The notes beneath the pieces are model-generated. The model was not told the DNA's origin, did not search any database, and worked only from the letters and a program-made list of their open reading frames with translations. Of a stretch of 34,009 nt of DNA, positions 1 through 8,112 are shown in pieces; positions within the stretch are counted from its first letter, which is position 1, and the number at the start of each line of letters is the position of its first letter. Source of the DNA: Candidatus Thorarchaeota archaeon (GTDB lineage: Archaea; Asgardarchaeota; Thorarchaeia; Thorarchaeales; Thorarchaeaceae); contig JAEOTX010000149.1 in the NCBI GenBank assembly GCA_016839605.1, positions 1 to 34,009 on the forward strand, written 5' to 3'. Both the position numbers and the translations under genes were made by a program.

Positions 1-130
1 CAAAGTGCAATGGATTGTAGTCTCCACTCAGGTCTCCGAATATTTTGATATCTTCTTCTGTAATAGTATGTTCTACTTCCGCGTGCTGTCCTATTGACAG
101 GTCAGAATATTTTGTAATTTCCATCTTCAT
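1..130 (-). CDS. MaoC-like (hot-dog) dehydratase, N-terminal fragment
   Basis: Only the first 43 codons lie in the window; the gene runs off the left edge. The visible end reads FGDLSGDYNPLHF, the typical MaoC/(R)-specific enoyl-CoA hydratase motif in which the D-x(4)-H portion holds the catalytic Asp and His. Enzymes of this family hydrate trans-2-enoyl-CoA to 3-hydroxyacyl-CoA, or do the reverse. The start ATG at 130-128 overlaps the TGA stop of the upstream KAS III-like gene by one base (TGATG), and a second ATG lies two codons in (124-122). This makes it the third gene of a leftward ligase, KAS III-like, hydratase operon. The family call rests on one motif, but the motif is strong and the neighbours suit acyl-CoA metabolism. 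Confidence 0.8.
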   Translation of the reverse strand, partial: MKMEITKYSDLSIGQHAEVEHTITEEDIKIFGDLSGDYNPLHF

Positions 131-1152
131 CACTCTCTCATAGTTCCCCATCTTATCGTCATAGCATTCCATGACCATCCGATTCCAGCTGCGGTTAACA
201 CCACCACATCCCCCTCTTTGATTTTACCATCCCTCAGACCTTCTTCGAGAGACACAATCGAGTCGTTTTGCCCCATATGCCCCCATTCCTCGAAGTACGT
301 CGATTGCTCATACGGATGAACCCCAAGCTCATTGGCTACGTACTCAAATGCGCTTCTCTTCATCCTGATTAGACCAAGATAGTCGATGTCCTCTCTTGAA
401 TATCCACTCTTCACAAGTGACTCATCAACAACCTTTAGGAAGTTACTCATTGAGAGCCTGTCAAGTCGATCCTTGAGACCGGCTGGGTCTGTAACATCGA
501 GATAGTGCAACCTCTGCTCAAGCGTTTCACAGGTAGCTGGCATTACCGTACCTCCTGCAGGAACATACACATCTTCTGAAAACTGACCATCGGAGATGAC
601 ACTGCCCTCAAGAACTACGTTTTGCGGATAGTCATTCCGAAGTATCATCGCAACTCCACTGGCAGCTAGGTCGTGCATGAAGCGAGTCCGAATGTTGGTG
701 TAATCGATAAGGTCACAGTTTCTATATCCACTACCAATCAGGACTCTACGGTATCCATGAGTCTGCATCAATGACTTGGCAAGAATCATCGCGACAACAA
801 TGGTGCCACACCTCTGGTTGACATCGAAGGCCCATGCTTTAGTCGCACCCACCTCGTTTTGAAACTTAATCGCGTAGGTCTGCATCGGATGTTCAGCGTA
901 CACCTCTCCAGCCCATATCACCAAGTCAATATCATTAGCTGGATCAATTCCCGCTCGCTCAATAGCTACCTTTGCTGCTTTGATTCCCATGGCAACCGTA
1001 TGGTCGTCAGGACCTGGTACCGATTTGCTCAACATCCCCATCTTTGTCTTGATGATTTCAGCAGGAGTTCCAGAATGCTCAGAGATATACTCAGCTGTGT
1101 GTCTCTCTGAAGGTATGTAGGTCCCTATCGCTTCAATACCAATTGATGTCAT
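130..1152 (-). CDS. KAS III (FabH)-like condensing-enzyme homologue, atypical active site
   Basis: A 340-residue thiolase-fold protein of normal KAS III length. FabH-type enzymes use a Cys-His-Asn triad to condense an acyl-CoA with malonyl-ACP. Here the nucleophile Cys115 is kept in the context FDVNQRCG. The block aligned with FabH PHQANLR reads LIRMKRS, so the His is absent (Ile262 by ungapped alignment). The block aligned with YGNTS reads WGHMG, so Asn becomes His292. The C-terminal glycine-rich strand (TAAGIGWSWNA) is family-like. Decarboxylative condensation is therefore doubtful; thiolysis, acyl transfer or a non-decarboxylating condensation are alternatives. The ATG overlaps the ligase stop by four bases (ATGA) and the stop overlaps the next gene, so the three are translationally coupled. 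Fold is confident; reaction unknown. Confidence 0.8.
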   Translation of the reverse strand: MTSIGIEAIGTYIPSERHTAEYISEHSGTPAEIIKTKMGMLSKSVPGPDDHTVAMGIKAAKVAIERAGIDPANDIDLVIWAGEVYAEHPMQTYAIKFQNEVGATKAWAFDVNQRCGTIVVAMILAKSLMQTHGYRRVLIGSGYRNCDLIDYTNIRTRFMHDLAASGVAMILRNDYPQNVVLEGSVISDGQFSEDVYVPAGGTVMPATCETLEQRLHYLDVTDPAGLKDRLDRLSMSNFLKVVDESLVKSGYSREDIDYLGLIRMKRSAFEYVANELGVHPYEQSTYFEEWGHMGQNDSIVSLEEGLRDGKIKEGDVVVLTAAGIGWSWNAMTIRWGTMRE

Positions 1153-2684
1153 GATTGTTCCTCCAATTCTCTTTTCAGAATCTTACCTGCGGCACTCTTG
1201 GGTAGGTCTTCACGAAATTCATAGTACTTGGGTATCTTGTAGCGTGCCAATTTCCCATCAAAATAGATTCGGACTTCATCCTCTGTCAACGACTCACCAG
1301 TTCTCAGTACAATGAATGCTTTGCCCACTTCACCCCATTTTTCGTCAGGAACTCCTACCACTGCAGATTCAGAGATTTTGGGGTGTTTGTAAAGAATCTC
1401 CTCTATTTCAGTGGGAAACACATTCTCGCCACCACTGATGAACATATCCTTCTTGCGACCAACAATATAGTAGAATCCGTCCTTGTCCTTCATTACTAAA
1501 TCCCCGGTGTGAACCCATCCATCAGGTTCCACCACCTTCGCTGTTTCCGCTGGTTCTTCCCAATATCCACTAAATGCGTGTGGTCCTTTGAGCAATAACT
1601 CTCCCACTTCTCCATTTCCTACCGCATTATTATCATCATCAGCTATCATGGTGTCACAATGGAATGCAGGAAAACCAACAGATGTTGGTCGCTTCTTCAC
1701 TGTATCATCAGGCAGGTGGAAATTATTGGGTCCTACCTCAGTGAGTCCATACCCCATCTTCAGAATCTTGTCGAGTGCCCAGTATTTTTCCATTATCGCA
1801 ACAGGACACGGAGCGCCACCACTGATGAACACTCGCACGTGGTCAAAGTTTGTCTTCATGAAATTCGGCGATTGTGAAATCATGTTAAACATAGTAGGGA
1901 CGCCAATCACAACAGTGCATTTCTCTCTCTCAATCACTCTGAGTGTTTCCTCAGAATCGAAGTCACCCATGATTACACTCAATGCTCCAAGGTGGTAGAA
2001 CGGAATGAGAAGTACATTGATGCCACCCGTATGAAAGAGTGGAAAGAGTAGTGGTTGAATATCATCTGGTCTAAGTCCCCAAGAAACGATTGTGTTAACT
2101 GAGTTCCAAAATACCAATCCATGTGATAGGACAGCACCTTTGGGAAGACCTGTAGTTCCTCCTGTAAACACGATGAGCCAAGGATCATCCATTGTAATCG
2201 AAGGTCGTTCTACTGCGTTAGAGGATTTCTTTGTCATGAGCGATGAAATATCGGAGTCTGCATCATACGTCTTATCTCCCAGGACGACTAGTTGCTTCTT
2301 TTCAAGGAATGGACGGAGTTCCCCAAATTGGGTTCGCAAATCGGGATCATAGAAAACCACTGAAGGATTTGTCTTCTTCAAAAGATATTGAATCTCAGGT
2401 GTGGTGAGCCGGATGTTGAACGGAGTCGCAATAGCTCCTATCTTTCCACAAGCAAAGAGGATTTCAAGAAAGTCGAATCTATTCTTCGAATAGATGCCTA
2501 CTCGGTGTCCCTTTTGGACTCCTGAATCAAGCAATACTCTTGCCACTTGATTCGCTCGTCTATCCATATCTTCGAATGAGTATCTCTTATTCTGGATGTT
2601 GTCAACTATTGCTTCTCTCTCTGGAGTCAATAGAGCCCTTCTTCCTGTCCAGTCACCTATCCATGACCAGTCCTTCAGGTCCAT
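1149..2684 (-). CDS. AMP-forming acyl-CoA synthetase (class I adenylate-forming)
   Basis: A 511-residue carboxylate-CoA ligase, which activates a carboxylic acid with ATP to an acyl-adenylate and then to the CoA thioester. Motifs appear in order: the P-loop FTGGTTGLPKG (172-182), the adenine-site block GYGLTEVGP (311-319), the ATP-binding TGD (393-395), the hinge region VGRKKDMFISGGEN (408-421), and the C-terminal catalytic Lys501 in AAGKILKREL. Length and layout resemble medium- or long-chain fatty-acid or aromatic acid CoA ligases; the substrate cannot be read from the sequence. It is the first gene of the leftward operon and is divergent from the importer genes. A paralogue at 9194-10744 has Lys at the same residue number. 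I see no clear Shine-Dalgarno before the ATG. Confidence 0.92.
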   Translation of the reverse strand: MDLKDWSWIGDWTGRRALLTPEREAIVDNIQNKRYSFEDMDRRANQVARVLLDSGVQKGHRVGIYSKNRFDFLEILFACGKIGAIATPFNIRLTTPEIQYLLKKTNPSVVFYDPDLRTQFGELRPFLEKKQLVVLGDKTYDADSDISSLMTKKSSNAVERPSITMDDPWLIVFTGGTTGLPKGAVLSHGLVFWNSVNTIVSWGLRPDDIQPLLFPLFHTGGINVLLIPFYHLGALSVIMGDFDSEETLRVIEREKCTVVIGVPTMFNMISQSPNFMKTNFDHVRVFISGGAPCPVAIMEKYWALDKILKMGYGLTEVGPNNFHLPDDTVKKRPTSVGFPAFHCDTMIADDDNNAVGNGEVGELLLKGPHAFSGYWEEPAETAKVVEPDGWVHTGDLVMKDKDGFYYIVGRKKDMFISGGENVFPTEIEEILYKHPKISESAVVGVPDEKWGEVGKAFIVLRTGESLTEDEVRIYFDGKLARYKIPKYYEFREDLPKSAAGKILKRELEEQS

Positions 2685-2865
2685 AATGATTTAGAATGAA
2701 AACATTGTCAAGTATTAGTCTTACTGAAGAGAAACTTGCTGCACTGGGGAGATATCTGCCCGTTTCATTATTCCCGGAATCCAAAAGGTATATTATTGGC
2801 CGGCATCGGACCCTCTTGGGATATCCAATTCCAGATATGCCATGTCAATTCAGGAGGAAGTCGAA
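2685..2865. promoter_or_regulatory. Divergent promoter region between ligase and livG
   Basis: Short intergenic stretch between two divergent units. On the plus strand, TATATTA at 2789-2795, preceded by an A-rich CCAAAAGG, is a good archaeal TATA/BRE candidate that predicts transcription from about 2815-2820. A strong Shine-Dalgarno AGGAGG at 2852-2857 follows, eight bases before TTG at 2866. No equally clear TATA box is visible for the leftward ligase gene. Inferred from pattern only. Confidence 0.5.
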
Positions 2866-3660
2866 TTGTCCTCAGCGAATGAACTTATCCTGAGCACGAG
2901 TGGGTTGACCAAGAATTTTGGTGGTCTAGTTGCTGTCAATGATGTAAGTCTTGATGTCGAAAGAGGTTCGATAAAAGCAATCATCGGTCCAAATGGGTCC
3001 GGAAAAACTACCTTTTTCAATCTCATTACAGGAGCCCTTCCACCTACAGCTGGACGAATATTCTTTGAAGGTCAAAATATAACTAGATCCTCAATGCATC
3101 AACGGACACGACTAGGCATATCACGCTCCTATCAGATCACGAATATCTTCCCGTATCAAACAACATTCGAGAATATTCGATTGGCAGCTCAGGGCTGTAG
3201 TGGTGCAAGAGTAAACTTCCTAGGGATGTTAAAGAGAGCAGGCTCATATGATGAGTTTCATGAGAAGGTCCTGGATATTGCTTCAATTGTGGGTCTTGAT
3301 CCTACGAGGCTCTATATCCCGGCCGCTTTGATACCGCATGCTGAACAAAGAAAGCTTGAAATCGCGATGGCGCTCGCTACAGAACCGAGACTCCTCTTAC
3401 TTGACGAACCTGCTGCGGGAATGGCAATAGAAGAGATACCAGAGGTTATTGATGCCATTTTGCGGGTAAAAGAATCCTATGGTGATCAACTAACTCTACT
3501 TGTGGTTGAGCATAAGATGGACATTGTTATGACCCTCAGTGAGGAAATCTTTGTTCTTTCAGAAGGAAAGATGATTGCGAAAGGGTCTCCAAAGGAGATC
3601 CAAGAAAATGAACAAGTGTTGACAGCTTATCTTGGTGGTACAGATGAACAACTTGCTTGA
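2866..3660 (+). CDS. livG: Branched-chain/hydrophobic-substrate ABC importer ATPase, LivG type
   Basis: One of the two ATPases of a Liv-type (HAAT) importer. Numbered from the TTG start at 2866: Walker A GPNGSGKT at 41-48, the LivG-specific segment GISRSYQITNIFP near 84-96, Walker B LLLLDEP at 176-182, followed by AAGM, and the switch His216. The ABC signature is odd: at the LSGGQ/LSYGEQ position it reads PHAEQ (157-161), so the conserved Ser and central Gly are gone. I chose TTG at 2866 because AGGAGG lies exactly eight bases upstream. An in-frame ATG at 2842 would add eight residues but has no ribosome site and would place AGGAGG inside the gene. It leads a tightly overlapping operon. The cargo may be amino acids or, given the neighbours, carboxylates. 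Confidence 0.88.
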   Translation: MSSANELILSTSGLTKNFGGLVAVNDVSLDVERGSIKAIIGPNGSGKTTFFNLITGALPPTAGRIFFEGQNITRSSMHQRTRLGISRSYQITNIFPYQTTFENIRLAAQGCSGARVNFLGMLKRAGSYDEFHEKVLDIASIVGLDPTRLYIPAALIPHAEQRKLEIAMALATEPRLLLLDEPAAGMAIEEIPEVIDAILRVKESYGDQLTLLVVEHKMDIVMTLSEEIFVLSEGKMIAKGSPKEIQENEQVLTAYLGGTDEQLA

Positions 3661-4363
3661 AATACAAGACGCTCACGTATACATTGGCTCCTTCTATATT
3701 TTACAAGGAATCTCAATGGTCGTACCCAAAGGAGAAGTGACTCTGTTATTGGGCAGGAACGGTGCTGGTAAAACTACAACGATGAAAACAATACTCGGTC
3801 TCTATCCACCTAGAGAAGGAAAGGTTGTTTTCAAGGGTGAGGAAATATCAAATCTGCCTACCCATAAAATTGTCAATAAAGGCATTGGATATGTCCCTGA
3901 TACCAGAAGGATATTTGGGACACTGACAGTTGAACAGAATCTAACTGTGTCTAGACGGAAGAGCAGTTCTCGGGATGACCTGCAAGAACGATTGGATCTC
4001 ATCTTTGACTTGTTTCCTGACATGAAAGGATTTCTCAAGCAGAGAGCAGGAACTCTGTCTGGCGGTCAACAGCAAATGCTAGCTGTAGCCCGTGCATTGG
4101 TGAATGACAATGATTTGTTGCTCATAGACGAACCTACAGAGGGATTGAGTCCTCTCTTGGCTAAGAATCTTATCAATGCTCTTGACAGACTAAAGGAATT
4201 CGCCACTATCTTACTAGTCGAACAGAACTTTCGGACTGTGTCGAAGCTGGGTGATAACTACTACATTTTCGATAGTGGAAAAATCGTGCATGAGGGCAAT
4301 AACATGAGTGAGCTAATAGCCGACAAGGCACTTGTTGCACAATACTTGGGGGTGAGCATTTAA
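3644..4363 (+). CDS. livF: Branched-chain/hydrophobic-substrate ABC importer ATPase, LivF type
   Basis: The second ATPase of the Liv-type importer, about 239 residues, which is normal for LivF. It has Walker A GRNGAGKTT near residues 37-45, an intact signature LSGGQQQM, Walker B LLIDEP followed by the LivF hallmark TEGLSP, and the switch segment LLVEQN, where Gln replaces the usual His as in other LivF proteins. I prefer ATG 3644, which has GGTGG just upstream; an in-frame TTG at 3632 would add four residues. It overlaps livG by 17 bases and its TAA overlaps the permease ATG (TAATG at 4361-4365). Because LivG has a degenerate signature motif and LivF an intact one, the two ATP sites of the transporter may not be equivalent. 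Confidence 0.9.
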   Translation: MNNLLEIQDAHVYIGSFYILQGISMVVPKGEVTLLLGRNGAGKTTTMKTILGLYPPREGKVVFKGEEISNLPTHKIVNKGIGYVPDTRRIFGTLTVEQNLTVSRRKSSSRDDLQERLDLIFDLFPDMKGFLKQRAGTLSGGQQQMLAVARALVNDNDLLLIDEPTEGLSPLLAKNLINALDRLKEFATILLVEQNFRTVSKLGDNYYIFDSGKIVHEGNNMSELIADKALVAQYLGVSI

Positions 4364-5475
4364 TGACTATGCAAACAAAGAGATTCTCTCCTCGGGATTA
4401 CTTGGAGGAAAACCCACAGGTTCGTAAGATATTGAGAATTGCAATGGTTATTGCACTCATAATAATTGGAGGTCTATTGGTCGTAATGGCTATAGACGTT
4501 TATACATGGGATGGATTTGTTGCAAGGACTAGCAAATCGGTGGTTAATGGTCTTGCGCTCAGCATGTTGCTTTTCTTGATGGTTTCTGGTTTCTTCTTGA
4601 TCTTTGGTCTATGTGATGTCATCAATTTCGCTCATGGCGCTTTCTTTATGTTGGGAGGGTTCATGGGTTTTGTTATCTATCTTGGAACCGAGGCTCTTTT
4701 CCTAGATTCAACCCTGCCGTTCCATCTTATCTTTGGAGCTAATCAATTTGCCATGTCTCTCACAGCTTTTATTGTAAGTGCCCTTGGAGCTACTGCAATT
4801 CTTGCCCTTATTGGTGGAGGAATAGAGTTCTTTACAGTTCGGCGGCTTTATGGCAATCCTATTGCTCAGATACTGCTGACAGTTGGTTTTATGTTCATTA
4901 TCACTCAGATTGCCGAGATCATCTGGGGGCCTCCCCAATTTAGCTACTTCATTACTCCCAATTCGCAAATAGCCTACTTCTTCATGAGTGGTATTCTTGA
5001 TTTTGGCGAAGGGATGATATTTGAGATATATCGCATTTTCTTGATTTTTCTCGGGTTAGCAGTTGCTGCAATAATGTTTGTTGGATTTAGAAAGACACGT
5101 ATCGGACTCCAGATACAAGCAGGTATAGAAGATTCAGAGATGGTTGAAGCGTTAGGGACTGATATCAGAAAATTGTTCACAATTGTATTCATGTTGGGTG
5201 CAGGTCTAGCGGGACTATCAGGTGCTGTCCTGGTCCCGTGGATTGGAGCAAACTCAGGACATGGTTTGACATACCTCATTTACGCTTTTGTCATAGTCGT
5301 TATTGGCGGCGCACATTACGGTCGCTTTGAAGGGACTTTCTTCGGTGCGCTTATAGTCGGTCTATCAATGCAATTCACAGCATATTTCATTCCATTTCTT
5401 GAGAACATCATTGTATTCATCATTATGGCGATTATTCTGATTATAAGACCAGGAGGACTGACGGGTCATGAATGA
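4363..5475 (+). CDS. livH: Liv-type ABC importer permease, LivH family
   Basis: A 370-residue polytopic membrane protein of the LivH permease family. It has a cytoplasmic N-terminus, a first span near residues 24-46, then LivH-like segments such as GLCDVINFAHGAFFMLGGF. The coupling-loop region RKTRIGLQIQAGIEDSEMVEALG (around 245-267) contacts the ATPases. The stretch GAHYGRFEGTFFGALIVGL near the end is also typical of LivH. It is somewhat longer than usual (about 290-310 residues) because of the N-terminal extension. The start is coupled to the livF stop, and its last 8 bases overlap the livM start. With LivM it should form the membrane channel; the substrate is not determinable. Confidence 0.9.
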   Translation: MTMQTKRFSPRDYLEENPQVRKILRIAMVIALIIIGGLLVVMAIDVYTWDGFVARTSKSVVNGLALSMLLFLMVSGFFLIFGLCDVINFAHGAFFMLGGFMGFVIYLGTEALFLDSTLPFHLIFGANQFAMSLTAFIVSALGATAILALIGGGIEFFTVRRLYGNPIAQILLTVGFMFIITQIAEIIWGPPQFSYFITPNSQIAYFFMSGILDFGEGMIFEIYRIFLIFLGLAVAAIMFVGFRKTRIGLQIQAGIEDSEMVEALGTDIRKLFTIVFMLGAGLAGLSGAVLVPWIGANSGHGLTYLIYAFVIVVIGGAHYGRFEGTFFGALIVGLSMQFTAYFIPFLENIIVFIIMAIILIIRPGGLTGHE

Positions 5476-7210
5476 AGAAAGAAAAATCGTTGGGAATCTG
5501 AAAGGAACTATCCTTAGGATACCCTCTATACTTTCAAACAATAGAACAGTAATCGCTGTTCTAGCGTTTTTGTACTTACTCCCATTGGGTACAACTGCAG
5601 GGACGTCCCCCGTTCGAGCTCTGCTCTTCCTTATTACTCAGATAATGATTTTCAGTCTTCTTGCAATGTCTTTTGATCTACAATTAGGCCGTTCAGCGCT
5701 TCTGAATTTTGGACATGTTGCACTTTTCGGTGTGGGGGCTTATTTCATGGCATATACTTTGGATGCAGGTTTTCTCCCCGAGCCCTTTAATGCTATTGCA
5801 GCCATTCCATATCCGCTCACGTTAGTTCTAGCAATGATGATTGGAGGATTTCTTGGGCTTATAATGGGATTGACAACGAGCCGAATGAGAGGCACAGCAT
5901 TTGCATTTATTGCTTTAGCGATTTCGATGTTCCTCTATAATTTCTACGCTGAAAATCCGGGTCTTTCTGGTGGAGAAACAGGACTGGGGGTGCCAACTCC
6001 AGATCTCATCAGGACTGCACCTTTCTATCTGCTCTTTGTCGCCCTTGCATTTGTATTCCTTGCCGCTTTTGCTGGAATGGTCATCCTTTACTTGAAGAAG
6101 CGAACGGATTCAATTGCCCTCATCTTGTTCACTCCAATCATGATAGTCTTTACAGCTTTCCTATTCTTATTTGGAACAAACATCTATGGGCCTATACTGG
6201 TATTCTATGCCTTTCTTGGGATGATACTTCTCTTTTGGATGGAGCGGAAGAGACGAATAAGTGACCCTTTAGAATATGTTGAGAAGACGTTTGCAATGAA
6301 AGGTGAAGTGGAAACCACTAACAAGATGACAACCTATGTAATACCTTTCATTATCATAATAATAACCCTCATAGGTCTGGCAGTTACTTTCGGAACCAAC
6401 ATTGCTGAGATGGTATCCCTGTGGATTGAAGACACCACCACATTCTATTACACAATTCCGGTGCAATTCTATCTAGTATTGACTTGTCTTGTGATGACCT
6501 ACTTCTTCATTAGGCGATTAATTGCATCACCATTTGGGAGAATGGTAACTGCGGTTGCTCAGAATGAAGAACGGGCTGAAGCCTTAGGCTACAATAGCTA
6601 TCGTGCCAAAATAGTCGTTCTTGTTATAAGTGGGGCAATTGCCGCTCTTGCGGGGGCGTTGTATGCACCTTTCATTAGAACTATTGATCCGGGCACTGCA
6701 TTAGGAGTCGAGGTGACAATCAATGCGATGTTGTACACCATTATCGGAGGAATTGGCACACTACTAGGCCCAATACTCGGCACAGGAGTAGTGGTGTACT
6801 CTGAGCTAAATCTGGTAGACTTCATCACGGAGGGTCTAGGCCTACCTGGACGATTATGGTTGGTTGGGCTAGGAGTGATGTATATTTTCATTGTTCTATT
6901 CATGCCCCTTGGTATCGTAGGTTCTATTGGACGCAGGGCTGGGTCTATCAAAGAAAGTCTACGACAATTGAAATTCGGTCGTTTTGAGTTTGGACTGAAG
7001 GATGTTGACTATTGGGTATTTGGGTTCCTAGGAATAATGGGCCTATTCTTCTTCTTGGTGGAAGATCCTAGGTTTCTCCCTATTGCTATCGGTATCTTTG
7101 GATTTCTGGGGGTAGTAGGTTTCTTCCTTTTGTATATCTTTAGAGGGGAGATTTCATCGAGAATAAGAAGCTACGCCAAGAAATTGCGCTTTGCTAGAGG
7201 AGGCGATTGA
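5468..7210 (+). CDS. livM: Enlarged Liv-type ABC importer permease, LivM family
   Basis: The second permease subunit. At 580 residues it is much longer than ordinary LivM proteins (roughly 300-430). The N-terminal LivM part (FDLQLGRSALLNFGHVALFGVGAY, then GGETGLGVP near residue 170) and the C-terminal part (GRMVTAVAQNEERAEALGYN, then GALYAPF and YTIIGGIGTLLGP) are canonical. Between them, about residues 185-335, lies an insertion with several extra hydrophobic spans and the charged loop RKRRISDPLEYVEKTF. After the usual end (MPLGIVG) there is a further 80-90 residue tail with about two more spans. The reading frame is uninterrupted, so this looks like a real architecture. It overlaps livH by 8 bases; the next gene starts directly after its stop. 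Confidence 0.87.
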   Translation: MNEERKIVGNLKGTILRIPSILSNNRTVIAVLAFLYLLPLGTTAGTSPVRALLFLITQIMIFSLLAMSFDLQLGRSALLNFGHVALFGVGAYFMAYTLDAGFLPEPFNAIAAIPYPLTLVLAMMIGGFLGLIMGLTTSRMRGTAFAFIALAISMFLYNFYAENPGLSGGETGLGVPTPDLIRTAPFYLLFVALAFVFLAAFAGMVILYLKKRTDSIALILFTPIMIVFTAFLFLFGTNIYGPILVFYAFLGMILLFWMERKRRISDPLEYVEKTFAMKGEVETTNKMTTYVIPFIIIIITLIGLAVTFGTNIAEMVSLWIEDTTTFYYTIPVQFYLVLTCLVMTYFFIRRLIASPFGRMVTAVAQNEERAEALGYNSYRAKIVVLVISGAIAALAGALYAPFIRTIDPGTALGVEVTINAMLYTIIGGIGTLLGPILGTGVVVYSELNLVDFITEGLGLPGRLWLVGLGVMYIFIVLFMPLGIVGSIGRRAGSIKESLRQLKFGRFEFGLKDVDYWVFGFLGIMGLFFFLVEDPRFLPIAIGIFGFLGVVGFFLLYIFRGEISSRIRSYAKKLRFARGGD

Positions 7211-7211
7211 G

Positions 7212-8051
7212 TTGCCACATGTAGCTATAGGTGACGTTGATCTCTATTATGAATCTCATGGGGCCCCCGGACTCCCAACAATTGTTTTCATTGGAGGATG
7301 GGCCAGTTACCGTTGGATATGGTTTCGACAAATTCCCTACTTAAAAGAAAGATACAGATGTATTGTCTTTGATAATCGTGGATCCGGAAGAAGTTCCAAA
7401 CCTGATTATCCGTATACAATGGATATGTTTGCTAGCGATACCGTTGGTCTGATGGAGGCATTGAATATCGAAACTGCACATGTCCTAGGGATTTCAATGG
7501 GTGGATTGATTGCACAGCAAATAGCTATTTCCTATCCTGAAAAGCTTCGAAGTTTGATCATTGTTTCTAGCCATTTTGGAGGGCCCAATCATATTCCTAT
7601 AGATGACAAAACACTGGCCTTGCTAGGTGCCATTCCCACTGAAACAATCTCGAGAGAGCAGTCCATGGAGATGCGTTATAGGGCAACTTTCAGTCCGCAG
7701 TTCCTTCAAGAAAACAGGTCATTGATAGAATTAACACAAGAATGGGCAAATAAGCATCCAGCACCGCTATTTGCACAAGTACATCAAGCCTCTGCAACAA
7801 GCGCATTTAATGCTGAATCGGAATTGAAAAAGATATCTGCACCTACACTTATCTTACATGGAGATAGTGACCTTGCGGTACCGACTAGGAATGGAGAACT
7901 GTTAGATCAACGCATATCCAATTCGAAATTGAAAATCATAAAGGACGCATCACATTTTGTCATCATTGAAAAGCATGAAGAGTTCAATAATGAGGTAATG
8001 AATTTTATAGATGAAGTGGAACAAGGACAATTCTCTCCTAGGCCCCAGTAG
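7212..8051 (+). CDS. Alpha/beta-hydrolase fold protein, serine type
   Basis: About 279 residues, a standalone alpha/beta-hydrolase. The nucleophile elbow is GISMGG with Ser95 (numbered from the 7212 start). The acid is probably Asp220 in HGDSDLAVP, and the base His248 in DASHFVIIE. The oxyanion region FIGGWAS and the segment DNRGSGRSSKP are typical of esterase, enol-lactonase and C-C-bond hydrolase relatives. TTG at 7212 is chosen because AGAGGAGG at 7196-7203 lies eight bases before it and the livM stop ends at 7210; an upstream in-frame TTG at 7191 precedes that ribosome site. It is in the importer operon and may hydrolyse an ester, lactone, thioester or 1,3-diketone-type intermediate. Substrate unknown. 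Confidence 0.85.
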   Translation: MPHVAIGDVDLYYESHGAPGLPTIVFIGGWASYRWIWFRQIPYLKERYRCIVFDNRGSGRSSKPDYPYTMDMFASDTVGLMEALNIETAHVLGISMGGLIAQQIAISYPEKLRSLIIVSSHFGGPNHIPIDDKTLALLGAIPTETISREQSMEMRYRATFSPQFLQENRSLIELTQEWANKHPAPLFAQVHQASATSAFNAESELKKISAPTLILHGDSDLAVPTRNGELLDQRISNSKLKIIKDASHFVIIEKHEEFNNEVMNFIDEVEQGQFSPRPQ

Positions 8052-8112
8052 AAGGTGATTTAGGCAAGAAAGAGTGTGCTTGTCCAGATATCAAACTTAG
8101 AGGAAGTTGTAG

